The notes under the pieces: model-generated
Database searches by the model: none
The model's input: the letters and a program-made list of their open reading frames with translations, nothing else
Told to the model about the DNA's origin: nothing
Shown here: positions 1 through 7,834 of the stretch, piece after piece
Position numbering within the stretch: position 1 is the first letter of the stretch
Layout: every line of letters starts with the position of its first letter
Translations under genes and position numbers: made by a program
DNA from: Belliella alkalica
GTDB taxonomy: Bacteria > Bacteroidota > Bacteroidia > Cytophagales > Cyclobacteriaceae
Length of the DNA: 64,000 bases
Reading direction: 5' to 3'
Assembly: GCF_022549785.1 (NCBI RefSeq)
Contig: NZ_JAKZGO010000004.1
Span: forward strand, 49,603 to 113,602

Positions 1-2
1 GC

Positions 3-257
3 TGGGTATTTGTGCTTTTGGTGATTTTTGCATTAGCATCTCCATTAGGCATGATACTGAGCTCTGTTTTGTTTGATCAAGATTTAATCGGAAGAGGCGC
101 TTTGAATGTTTTTTATGGTATGGTAGCAGGAGGGTTTTTACACATTTCCACGACTATTTTCTTTGAAAGCAGTCCCGACCACAAATTTCATCTAAATAAA
201 GTATTTATTAGCATTCTTGCATTTGCTTTAGCAATTTCGTTTGAGTTCTTGTCTTAG
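3..257 (+). CDS. C-terminal end of a probable ZIP-family metal transporter (partial)
   Basis: The reading frame is open from the left edge (first full codon at base 3) to a TAG at 255-257, so the gene begins outside the window and only about 84 residues are visible. They form three hydrophobic segments. The middle one carries a G-x-L-H-I-S pattern followed by a Phe-Phe-Glu, resembling the histidine- and glutamate-bearing helix of ZIP (zinc/iron permease) transporters, and the protein ends right after the last helix, as ZIP proteins do. If correct it moves divalent metal ions across the inner membrane. The family assignment rests on a short stretch, so another polytopic membrane protein is possible. 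Confidence 0.5.
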   Translation, partial: WVFVLLVIFALASPLGMILSSVLFDQDLIGRGALNVFYGMVAGGFLHISTTIFFESSPDHKFHLNKVFISILAFALAISFEFLS

Positions 258-393
258 TATTTTTAAGTTGGCATAAAGGGTTAAATTCGGAATTAAATTT
301 GGTTTGAATCTTTTGAATATCAAAATATACTTATATATTGCTAAAATATTATACTTTCGCTAAATTAGTATATTGAGTCCAAAATAGTTTTTT

Positions 394-816
394 ATGGAAA
401 AGCCAATTTGTCCAAAATGTGATCACGTCAAGACTGTGAAAAGCGGCGTAGTTGGCGGCAGGCAAAGATTTAAGTGCAAAAAATGTGGATACCATTTTAC
501 AGTGAATAAGCTGGGTAAATCCATAGATAAGTACTATGTAATCAAAGCCCTTCAACTCTATATCGAGGGGGTTTCCTACCGAGAAATAGAAAGAATCTTA
601 GGTGTCAGCCATGTTTCGGTAATGAACTGGGTCAAGCAATACAAAATCAAAGCACCAGAAAGCAATGATTATAGACCTACCTACAGAGTCTTGAACCATA
701 CTGAATTAGTGAAGTTTATGGCTATTAAGGAGAATTTATTGGATACAGGAATGCTGATAACCGAACTTGGGGATAAGTTCATGATTATCAAATGGGAGCG
801 GTTCAAAAATCGATAA
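394..816 (+). CDS. IS1-type zinc-ribbon plus HTH DNA-binding protein (transposase-derived, no catalytic domain)
   Basis: 140 residues. The N-terminus has a C-x2-C ... C-x2-C zinc ribbon (Cys6, Cys9, Cys28, Cys31) of the kind found in InsA of IS1 and related transposases. A helix-turn-helix at about residues 50-85 follows (E-G-V-S-Y-R-E-I ... V-S-x-x-S-V-M-N-W). No DDE nuclease domain follows in any frame, no terminal inverted repeats are evident, and the last 50 residues look like an ordinary folded tail. It therefore looks like a stand-alone, possibly domesticated, DNA-binding protein instead of an active element. It lies just upstream of the acetate uptake genes on the same strand, so a role as their regulator is plausible but is only an inference. 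Confidence 0.65.
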   Translation: MEKPICPKCDHVKTVKSGVVGGRQRFKCKKCGYHFTVNKLGKSIDKYYVIKALQLYIEGVSYREIERILGVSHVSVMNWVKQYKIKAPESNDYRPTYRVLNHTELVKFMAIKENLLDTGMLITELGDKFMIIKWERFKNR

Positions 817-953
817 ACCAAATTATATTATTTTTTCTATAATAAATTAACAAATATCTACATCTATTTTTTCATTTCACGGGGAACTTTTCAACTTGGC
901 CTACTCGCAATCAGAAATGTTGTGAGAAACCCAATTAGTAAACCCAAATAATC

Positions 954-2405
954 ATGAAAATCCATTTGACAATGTTTTCTATTGTATTTGTCATGGTCGT
1001 ATCAAATAATTCAACCCTTGCCCAAGACACTATTCCATCCATAGTAAAAATGGGGAACAAAGCTGGGGATTTTGTAGACCATACATACAAACCACTCACT
1101 CTAAAGCTCAATGAAGATGGATCCAAATACATTAGATTCCTTTTCTGGAATCAAATGTGGGCGAGAGCTACAGAAAATAACCCGGGGACTCTTGATGTAT
1201 CAGGTAACCCACAATCCACTTCTACAGATATTGGAATTCGAAGAGCAAGAGTTCTCGCCTATGCTGAAATTTCTCCACGTTTCCTTATTTTGTCACATTG
1301 GGGAATAAACAATCAAACCTTCACAAATGGAGGAGTGCCTGGTGGAGGATTGACTGGAAACCCAGGGAATGTTCCCGTTATCGTAGATCCTGAGACTGGA
1401 GTAGGTAGCGCATCTGGAATGTCAGCAAAGAAACCCCAACTTTTTTTTCACGATATCTGGACGGAATTCAAGATAACCAATGAACTCTACGCAGGCATGG
1501 GGCTTCATTATTGGAATGGAATATCTAGAATGTCGAGTCATAGCACTCTTAACTTTATGGCAATAGATGCTCCGATTTTCAATTGGCCATTGATAGAGTT
1601 GACTGATCAATTTGCTAGACAGTTTGGTTTCTATGCAAAAGGTCAAATAGCCAAATGGGACTATAGAATTGCTTTGAACAAACCCTTTTCGGTAGGTTCT
1701 GGCGGGAGGTATGAAGCAACCACCAGCAGACCTGTAGCGGCAAATGTGGTCAATGACAATTGGGCAACTCAGGGATACATAGCATATCAATTTCTTGAAA
1801 AAGAAAATAATAAACTTCCTTTTTTTGTCGGATCCTATCTAGGTTCAAAAAAAGTATTCAATATTGGCGCAGGTTGGCATCATCACCCCGAGGCTACCAA
1901 CTCGGTAACTGCAAACGGTGAAATCCAGAATCACGATATCAAACTGTTTGGCATAGACACATTTTTAGATTTGCCAATAAACAAAGCTTCAGGAACTGCA
2001 TTGACTACCTATTCCGTCTTTTACCATTATGATTTTGGACCAAATTACATTCGGAACGTTGGCATCATGAATGTTGGTTTCGGATCAGGAACTACTCAAA
2101 ATGGTCCAGGAAATTCACAACCTATGATTGGTACGGGAAAAATTTTTTATAATCAAACTGGATTTTTACTACCAAAAAACTGGCTTGGAGAAAAAGGAAG
2201 ACTTCAACCATTTGCCGCAATTACCCACAAAAATTTCGAATATTATAATGAAGGAGCTTGGCAATATGATGCAGGGATGAATTATTACATCAATGCCCAT
2301 CAGGCTAAACTCACTTTACAATATAGTCAAAGACCGATTTTTGAAAACTTCAACAAATCAGGTACAGCAGGAGAATTTATCTTTCAAACACAAATATTCT
2401 TATAA
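954..2405 (+). CDS. Outer-membrane porin-like beta-barrel protein
   Basis: 483 residues beginning with a Sec signal peptide (hydrophobic stretch ending in T-L-A-Q, cleavage near residue 24). The mature part is rich in alternating aromatic and polar strands and ends in a C-terminal Phe-Leu preceded by a strand, typical of an outer-membrane barrel. The early F-x-F-W-N-Q-M-W segment and the I-R-R-A-R motif resemble phosphate-selective porin O/P-like proteins. It is the first gene of a three-gene unit with the DUF4212 protein (12 nt gap) and the sodium symporter, so it probably provides the outer-membrane entry route for the same small carboxylate. The substrate is not shown by the sequence. Confidence 0.7.
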   Translation: MKIHLTMFSIVFVMVVSNNSTLAQDTIPSIVKMGNKAGDFVDHTYKPLTLKLNEDGSKYIRFLFWNQMWARATENNPGTLDVSGNPQSTSTDIGIRRARVLAYAEISPRFLILSHWGINNQTFTNGGVPGGGLTGNPGNVPVIVDPETGVGSASGMSAKKPQLFFHDIWTEFKITNELYAGMGLHYWNGISRMSSHSTLNFMAIDAPIFNWPLIELTDQFARQFGFYAKGQIAKWDYRIALNKPFSVGSGGRYEATTSRPVAANVVNDNWATQGYIAYQFLEKENNKLPFFVGSYLGSKKVFNIGAGWHHHPEATNSVTANGEIQNHDIKLFGIDTFLDLPINKASGTALTTYSVFYHYDFGPNYIRNVGIMNVGFGSGTTQNGPGNSQPMIGTGKIFYNQTGFLLPKNWLGEKGRLQPFAAITHKNFEYYNEGAWQYDAGMNYYINAHQAKLTLQYSQRPIFENFNKSGTAGEFIFQTQIFL

Positions 2406-2417
2406 AACCCAATAACC

Positions 2418-2681
2418 ATGTCAGAAAACAAATTTAGTAAAGAAGCCTATTGGAAAAAGAACCTCCGAATCTTGGGAGTACTTCTATTCATCTGGTTTAT
2501 CGTATCATTTGGATGCGGAATATTATTCGTAGAACAACTCAATGAAATACGTCTTGGCGGTTTCAAGTTAGGGTTCTGGTTTGCCCAGCAAGGCTCCATT
2601 TATTCCTTTGTGATTTTGATTTTTGTGTATGTTGTGCGCATGAATCAGCTTGACAAGGAATTTGATGTAAATGAAGATTAA
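2418..2681 (+). CDS. DUF4212 small subunit of a sodium/substrate symporter
   Basis: 87 residues with two transmembrane helices (about 15-38 and 50-72) and the family's typical start (Y-W-K-K-N-L) and G-F-W-F-A-Q-Q-G-S motif between the helices. DUF4212 proteins are encoded directly upstream of VC_2705-type solute:sodium symporters and are regarded as their small subunit. Here the large subunit follows after 20 nt, which supports the call strongly. It acts in the inner membrane. The biochemical role of the small subunit is not well defined. Confidence 0.9.
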   Translation: MSENKFSKEAYWKKNLRILGVLLFIWFIVSFGCGILFVEQLNEIRLGGFKLGFWFAQQGSIYSFVILIFVYVVRMNQLDKEFDVNED

Positions 2682-2701
2682 TCTCAAATAGAAATTACAA
2701 A

Positions 2702-4405
2702 ATGGATATTTTAACTTGGACATATATACTTGTAGGAGCATCATTTGCACTTTACATTGGAATTGCGATCTACACAAGAGCAGGATCTACAAAAGAATTC
2801 TACACAGCAGGCGGAGGCGTATCTCCCCTAGCCAATGGAATGGCGACAGCAGCAGACTGGATGTCGGCAGCATCATTTATTTCTATGGCTGGAATCATTG
2901 CCTTTTCAGGATATGATGGATCTGTATATCTCATGGGCTGGACCGGAGGATATGTTCTTTTGGCGTTATTGCTTGCTCCTTATTTGAGAAAATTCGGGAA
3001 ATTCACAGTTCCAGATTTTGTTGGTGACCGCTATTATTCCAATAAGGCACGTGTGGTTGCTGTAATTTGTGCACTTTTCATCTCATTCACTTATGTGGCT
3101 GGACAAATGAGAGGTGTTGGAATCGTATTCTCACGCTATTTGGAAGTCGATATCAATACAGGTGTAATCATCGGGATGTGTATAGTATTTTTCTATGCAG
3201 TATTAGGTGGTATGAAAGGAATTACTTACACACAAGTTGCCCAATATTGTGTTTTGATTTTCGCATTTATGGTTCCTGCTATTTTCGTATCAATGCAGCT
3301 GACAGGCAATCCTATTCCTCAATTGGGTATGGGTGGAACAGTAGCTGATGGCACTTACTTATTGGACAAACTTGATGGCGTATTGGCAGATTTAGGATTT
3401 GCAGAATATACTTCTGGTAGAAAAGGAATGGCAGATATCTTTGCTATTACTCTGGCTTTGATGGTCGGGACAGCAGGTTTACCGCACGTTATTGTCCGAT
3501 TTTTCACTGTTCCTAGGGTGAAAGATGCTCGACTCTCTGCTGGATATGCATTGGTTTTCATTGCGATATTATACACCACTGCACCCGCAGTAGCTGTGTT
3601 TGGAATTTACAATGCCATAGAAACAGTTGCAGAAAAACCTGTGGACGATTTGCCTGTATGGGTTGAAAACTGGGAAAAAACCAATTTGATAACTGTTGAT
3701 GATAAGAATGGCGATGGTATAGTACAATACACACCAAATCCAGCAACCAATGAGCTAAAGATTGATAAAGATATCATGGTGTTAGCAAGTCCTGAAATCG
3801 CAAACCTTCCAAATTGGGTTATTGGTTTGGTCGCAGCGGGAGGAATGGCTGCTGCACTTTCAACAGCTGCTGGTCTTCTTTTGGTGATTTCCACTTCTGT
3901 ATCTCGTGATTTGTTTAGAACATTCAAGCCAAATATGTCCGAAAAAAGAGAGTTGTTGATAGCGAGAATTTCAGCTGCTGGCGCCGTCGTATTGGCAGGA
4001 TACTTTGGAGTAAATCCTCCTGGCTTTGTTGCAGAAGTGGTTGCTTTTGCTTTTGGTTTGGCGGCAGCTTCATTTTTCCCAGTAATCATCATGGGAATAT
4101 TTTCTAGCAGAATCAATAAAGAAGGTGCTATTGCTGGAATGATCTCAGGACTGGTTTTTACGCTCCTTTACATTACCTACTTCAAGTTTGGACAAACCCA
4201 CTTTGGTTTCTCGCCTGAGGCGGTTTCACCAGACAAGTGGCTATTTGGAATTTCTCCTGAAGGAATAGGCTCTATAGGCATGTTGATCAATTTCATTGTA
4301 TGTTTTGCAGTTTCAAAAGCAACTCCGGCTCCTCCGCAGCATGTTCAGGACATGATTCAAGAAATCAGAATCCCCCGCGGTGCAGGCAAAGCACATGATC
4401 ATTAA
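2702..4405 (+). CDS. Sodium:solute (acetate-type) symporter large subunit, VC_2705 family
   Basis: 567 residues, polytopic, solute:sodium symporter (SSS/SLC5) fold. Recognisable features are the Y-x-A-G-G-G-V-S-P-x-x-N-G-M-A-x-A-A-D-W-M-S-A-A-S segment near residues 35-58, the G-G-M-K-G-I-T motif near residue 175, and G-G-M-A-A-A-L-S-T-A-A-G-L near residue 380. An extended soluble loop lies at about residues 305-350. Together with the DUF4212 subunit it would import a short-chain carboxylate with Na+. Acetate is favoured because acs and an SLC5-type sensor kinase follow within 4 kb, but lactate or propionate cannot be excluded. A strong hairpin terminator follows the stop. Confidence 0.9.
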   Translation: MDILTWTYILVGASFALYIGIAIYTRAGSTKEFYTAGGGVSPLANGMATAADWMSAASFISMAGIIAFSGYDGSVYLMGWTGGYVLLALLLAPYLRKFGKFTVPDFVGDRYYSNKARVVAVICALFISFTYVAGQMRGVGIVFSRYLEVDINTGVIIGMCIVFFYAVLGGMKGITYTQVAQYCVLIFAFMVPAIFVSMQLTGNPIPQLGMGGTVADGTYLLDKLDGVLADLGFAEYTSGRKGMADIFAITLALMVGTAGLPHVIVRFFTVPRVKDARLSAGYALVFIAILYTTAPAVAVFGIYNAIETVAEKPVDDLPVWVENWEKTNLITVDDKNGDGIVQYTPNPATNELKIDKDIMVLASPEIANLPNWVIGLVAAGGMAAALSTAAGLLLVISTSVSRDLFRTFKPNMSEKRELLIARISAAGAVVLAGYFGVNPPGFVAEVVAFAFGLAAASFFPVIIMGIFSSRINKEGAIAGMISGLVFTLLYITYFKFGQTHFGFSPEAVSPDKWLFGISPEGIGSIGMLINFIVCFAVSKATPAPPQHVQDMIQEIRIPRGAGKAHDH

Positions 4406-4415
4406 TCTTAAAAAT

Positions 4416-4453
4416 AAGGAAACTCCATTGATTCAATCTTGGGGTTTCCTTTT
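4416..4453 (+). terminator. Intrinsic terminator after the symporter gene
   Basis: An 11-bp stem (AAGGAAACTCC with GGGGTTTCCTT, one mismatch) around a 14-nt loop, followed by a short T-rich run. It separates the porin/DUF4212/symporter unit from the sensor kinase unit. Confidence 0.7.
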
Positions 4454-4506
4454 ATTAAAATATGAAATAGTTTAATTTAAACTTTTGATTTGAAAATACA
4501 AATAAG

Positions 4507-4713
4507 ATGAAAGAAGGTTTAAAAAACCAATATCTGTGGGTCGTGTTTTTCTTAGGATTAATTCTTTTGAATTATCCTGTCTTGGGGATTTACAATATCC
4601 CTGAAACTTGGTTTGGCATACCGGTTCTTTACTTATTTGTTTTTGCTATTTGGCTTGGGATTATTCTAATGACTTATCTGATTGTCAAAAAAGTAAAAAA
4701 GAAGGATGTTTAG
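4507..4713 (+). CDS. Small two-helix membrane protein in the acetate-sensing operon
   Basis: 68 residues: two transmembrane helices (about 9-27 and 38-60) joined by a short loop with Pro and Trp, then a very basic tail (K-K-V-K-K-K). The positive-inside rule would place the tail in the cytoplasm. It overlaps the sensor kinase start by 8 nt, so the two are translationally coupled. This resembles the small DUF485/DUF4212-like partners of other SLC5 proteins in topology, but I cannot assign it to a family. It may assist assembly of the transporter part of the kinase. Confidence 0.75.
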   Translation: MKEGLKNQYLWVVFFLGLILLNYPVLGIYNIPETWFGIPVLYLFVFAIWLGIILMTYLIVKKVKKKDV

Positions 4714-7429
4714 CAATGCGCTGATTATATCGTTCACTTTTGGTTATCTGGCTTTGCTCTTTGCGATAGCATGGTTTTCTGAACGTTCTGCATCAAAAGG
4801 CAGAAGGCTTTCAAACCACCCAGCCATTTACGCTTTAACATTGGCCGTTTATTGTACTGCGTGGACTTACTATGGATCCGTAGGAAGAGCAGCAACCAAC
4901 GGCCTAGAATTTCTCACAATTTATATTGGTCCGAGTTTGATCGCCCCATTGTGGTGGATTGTCATGCGGAAGATTATCAGGATTTCCAAAGTACAGCGGA
5001 TTTCTTCTATCGCAGATTTTATTTCGAGCAGGTATGGAAAAAATGTCACTTTGGGCGGAGTAGTCACTATCGTTTGTCTTTTAGGCATATTACCTTATAC
5101 TTCTATTCAGATCAAAGGCATTGCATCTTCATTTCAGATTTTACAAGGTAGTGGGGTTACTGAAACTCTCGCAAACCTTCCTTTCTATCAGGATACTGCC
5201 TTTTATTTGGCCTTGGGACTGGCATTGTTTACAGTTTTATTTGGCACCAGAAATATAGAAGCTACGGCGCAACATGAAGGGATGGTAATGGCGGTAGCTT
5301 TCGAATCCATCTTCAAATTGATAGCTTTTCTGATTGTAGGAGTGTTTGTTTCTTACTTTGTTTTTGACGGATTTACCGACATCTTCAGCAAAGCCGTAGC
5401 TGAAGGATTAGACCATCTTTTTGTAATGCAAGGAGAAAACAGTGCTTCAGAATGGTTTTGGATGAGTGTGTTATCCATGATGGCCATCCTGTTTCTTCCA
5501 AGACAATTCCAGATGGGAGTGATTGAAAATACCAACGAAAGGCATGTTGATACAGCCATGTGGCTTTTCCCGCTTTACTTACTATTGATAAATATATTTG
5601 TGCTTCCTATTGCTTTTGGAGGTTTGGTACATTTTCCTATTGGAAATTATGAAGCAGACACTTTTGTTTTGGCGTTTCCGATTGCTTTTGATCAAAAATG
5701 GCTAGCAATTTTGGTTTATTTGGGTGGATTTTCGGCTGCCACAGGTATGATTATTGTTTCTACTATCGCATTGAGCACAATGGTAAGTAATAATCTTGTG
5801 ATGCCTTTGCTCCTGATAAATGACCAATTCCAAAAAAGATATCAACATCGGCTTGGCTTGGTTTTGATATGGTCCCGGAGAGTATCAATTTTCTTGATTA
5901 TTCTAGCTGCTTACCTCTATTACAAACAAATTGCAGGGCAATTCACATTGGTTTCCATTGGGTTAATCTCATTTGTTGGAATAGCACAATTTGCACCAGC
6001 GATCATTGGTGGGATTTATTGGAAAAAAGGTGCAAGAATTGGTGCATTGGTGGGGATTTTAGCAGGTTTTTCGATATGGTTTTACACATTGGTAGTACCA
6101 ACGATGGTGATAGCAGGCTATATATCAGAAGTCCTTTTGAACGAAGGTTTATTTGGTTTAGGTTTTTTGAAACCCCAATCCTTATTGGGATTCTCTGACT
6201 TGAGTTACATAAGCCATGGGCTATTTTTCAGTTTGACAATCAACTCAATATTGTATGTCGTCATTTCAATTTTCAGTCAGCAAACTTCCAAAGAGCACAA
6301 TCAAGCTATAATTTTCGTTGATATATTCAGGTATAGTGAATCACTGGACACCGCAATTGTTTGGAAAGGCCAAGCTTATGTGCCAGATCTAAGAGTACTG
6401 TTGATGAACTTTTTAGGTGTCAATAAGACAGATGACGCTCTTCAAGATTTTGTAAAACACACAGGAAAAAAACTTGATGACAAAATATATGCTGATCCCG
6501 AATTGGTGAATTATTCAGAGCTTTTGTTATCAGGAATCATTGGCTCGGCTTCAGCTAGGATTATCGTTGCATCTGTAGTCAAAGAGGAAGAAATCAGCAT
6601 GGAAGAAGTATTGGGAATCCTGAAAGAAGCACGTGAACTGAAGTCATTGAATGATCAGCTGGAGATCAATTCCAAGGAGCTTCAAATAGCGTCGGAAAAA
6701 CTGAAATCTCTTAATGAATCTCTACAGATCAATGATATGCTGAAAGACGAATTTATATCTACTGTCACGCATGAAATGAGGACACCGATTACCTCCATTC
6801 GTGCATTTTCTGAGATTTTGTTGGATCAAGATCTTCCAGAAGCTGATAGAGCAAGGTTTTTGGAAATAATTATACAAGAAACCAAAAGAATGAGCAGGTT
6901 AATTGATCAGGTTTTGGATCTTGAGCGCTTTGACTCTGGCAGACAAGAGTTGAATCTCGAAAATTCAAACGTAGATTCACTGATTTTGGAAGTAATTGAT
7001 TCAATGAAGCACATTTTCCTAGAAAAAGGCCTTCATTTTGAATATAACTTGATAAATTCAAATGTCTTGATCCAAATGGATCAGGATAGGATCAAACAAG
7101 TCCTTTTGAACCTTCTGTCCAATGCATCAAAATTTGCCAATTCAAAGGTTATTTTGAAAGCTAAAATAACTGAGAGTCATTTATTGATAAGTGTATCAGA
7201 TGATGGAAAAGGAATACCAGAGGAAGAATTGCCATATATTTTTGACAAATTCTTTCAGGCTAAGAATCAGACCAGTAAAAAGCCTTTGGGCAGCGGCTTA
7301 GGTTTGGCGATTTCAAAAAAAATAGTAGAATATCATCATGGGACAATTGAAGTACGTAGAATATTAAACTATACCTGTTTTGAATTCACACTTCCATTCG
7401 CCCAATCGAAAATGAAAATAATTAATTGA
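4706..7429 (+). CDS. SLC5 transporter - STAC - histidine kinase fusion (CrbS/CbrA-like sensor)
   Basis: 907 residues in three parts. Residues 1 to about 520 are a full solute:sodium symporter-like membrane domain (13 or so helices). Residues about 530-635 match the STAC linker seen between SLC5 domains and kinases. A short coiled coil (about 635-680) leads into the kinase: phospho-acceptor His689 in T-H-E-M-R-T-P, an N-box (N-L-L-S-N-A-S-K-F), D-D-G-K-G-I and G-S-G-L-G-L-A-I. There is no PAS domain. In CrbS-type systems of Vibrio and Pseudomonas such sensors control acs, which here lies two genes downstream. The receiver gene follows after 6 nt. It probably senses acetate or acetate flux; that is inference from context. 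Confidence 0.9.
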   Translation: MFSNALIISFTFGYLALLFAIAWFSERSASKGRRLSNHPAIYALTLAVYCTAWTYYGSVGRAATNGLEFLTIYIGPSLIAPLWWIVMRKIIRISKVQRISSIADFISSRYGKNVTLGGVVTIVCLLGILPYTSIQIKGIASSFQILQGSGVTETLANLPFYQDTAFYLALGLALFTVLFGTRNIEATAQHEGMVMAVAFESIFKLIAFLIVGVFVSYFVFDGFTDIFSKAVAEGLDHLFVMQGENSASEWFWMSVLSMMAILFLPRQFQMGVIENTNERHVDTAMWLFPLYLLLINIFVLPIAFGGLVHFPIGNYEADTFVLAFPIAFDQKWLAILVYLGGFSAATGMIIVSTIALSTMVSNNLVMPLLLINDQFQKRYQHRLGLVLIWSRRVSIFLIILAAYLYYKQIAGQFTLVSIGLISFVGIAQFAPAIIGGIYWKKGARIGALVGILAGFSIWFYTLVVPTMVIAGYISEVLLNEGLFGLGFLKPQSLLGFSDLSYISHGLFFSLTINSILYVVISIFSQQTSKEHNQAIIFVDIFRYSESLDTAIVWKGQAYVPDLRVLLMNFLGVNKTDDALQDFVKHTGKKLDDKIYADPELVNYSELLLSGIIGSASARIIVASVVKEEEISMEEVLGILKEARELKSLNDQLEINSKELQIASEKLKSLNESLQINDMLKDEFISTVTHEMRTPITSIRAFSEILLDQDLPEADRARFLEIIIQETKRMSRLIDQVLDLERFDSGRQELNLENSNVDSLILEVIDSMKHIFLEKGLHFEYNLINSNVLIQMDQDRIKQVLLNLLSNASKFANSKVILKAKITESHLLISVSDDGKGIPEEELPYIFDKFFQAKNQTSKKPLGSGLGLAISKKIVEYHHGTIEVRRILNYTCFEFTLPFAQSKMKIIN

Positions 7430-7435
7430 AACATT

Positions 7436-7792
7436 ATGAATAAGATTTTGATAGTGGATGATGAACCCAATATTCTTTTGTCACTAGAATACCTATTCAA
7501 AAAAGAAGGATTCAAGGTATTTATCGCAAGAGATGGAGAAGAGGCACTAGACCTAATTTCAGAAATAGAGCCTGAGCTGGTTCTACTGGACATCATGATG
7601 CCAAAAGTCGATGGCTATGAAGTCTGCAAACACATCAAAGAAGAGCATACTAACATCAAAGTGGTATTTCTCACTGCGAAAAGCAAGCAACAAGATATTC
7701 AAAAAGGGCTTAATCTTGGTGCTGATTTATACTTGACGAAGCCTTTTGGAAATAAAGAACTTGTTTCCAAAGTCAAAAATTTATTGAATTGA
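7436..7792 (+). CDS. Stand-alone receiver-domain response regulator
   Basis: 118 residues, only a CheY-like receiver: acidic pair V-D-D-E at 7-10, phospho-acceptor Asp52 in L-L-D-I-M-M-P, Thr in F-L-T-A-K, and Lys in L-T-K-P-F. There is no DNA-binding or enzymatic output domain, unlike CrbR-type regulators, which carry a LuxR-type helix-turn-helix. It is encoded 6 nt after the SLC5-kinase and 42 nt before acs, so it is almost certainly the kinase's phosphorylation partner. How it influences expression is unclear: it may bind another protein or pass phosphate onward. Confidence 0.92.
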   Translation: MNKILIVDDEPNILLSLEYLFKKEGFKVFIARDGEEALDLISEIEPELVLLDIMMPKVDGYEVCKHIKEEHTNIKVVFLTAKSKQQDIQKGLNLGADLYLTKPFGNKELVSKVKNLLN

Positions 7793-7834
7793 TTAATCAA
7801 AAATTATAAACCTAAAATCTTAAATAACCATACC

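Noticed and set aside
449-468. GGCGGCAGGCA inside the zinc-ribbon gene matches the reverse complement of part of the 21-nt insertion at 43052
   Set aside because: It encodes the ordinary G-G-R-Q segment of the zinc ribbon; the 11-nt match is most likely chance.
3607-4116. A 169-codon minus-strand frame inside the symporter gene
   Set aside because: Antisense shadow of a well-supported membrane protein gene.
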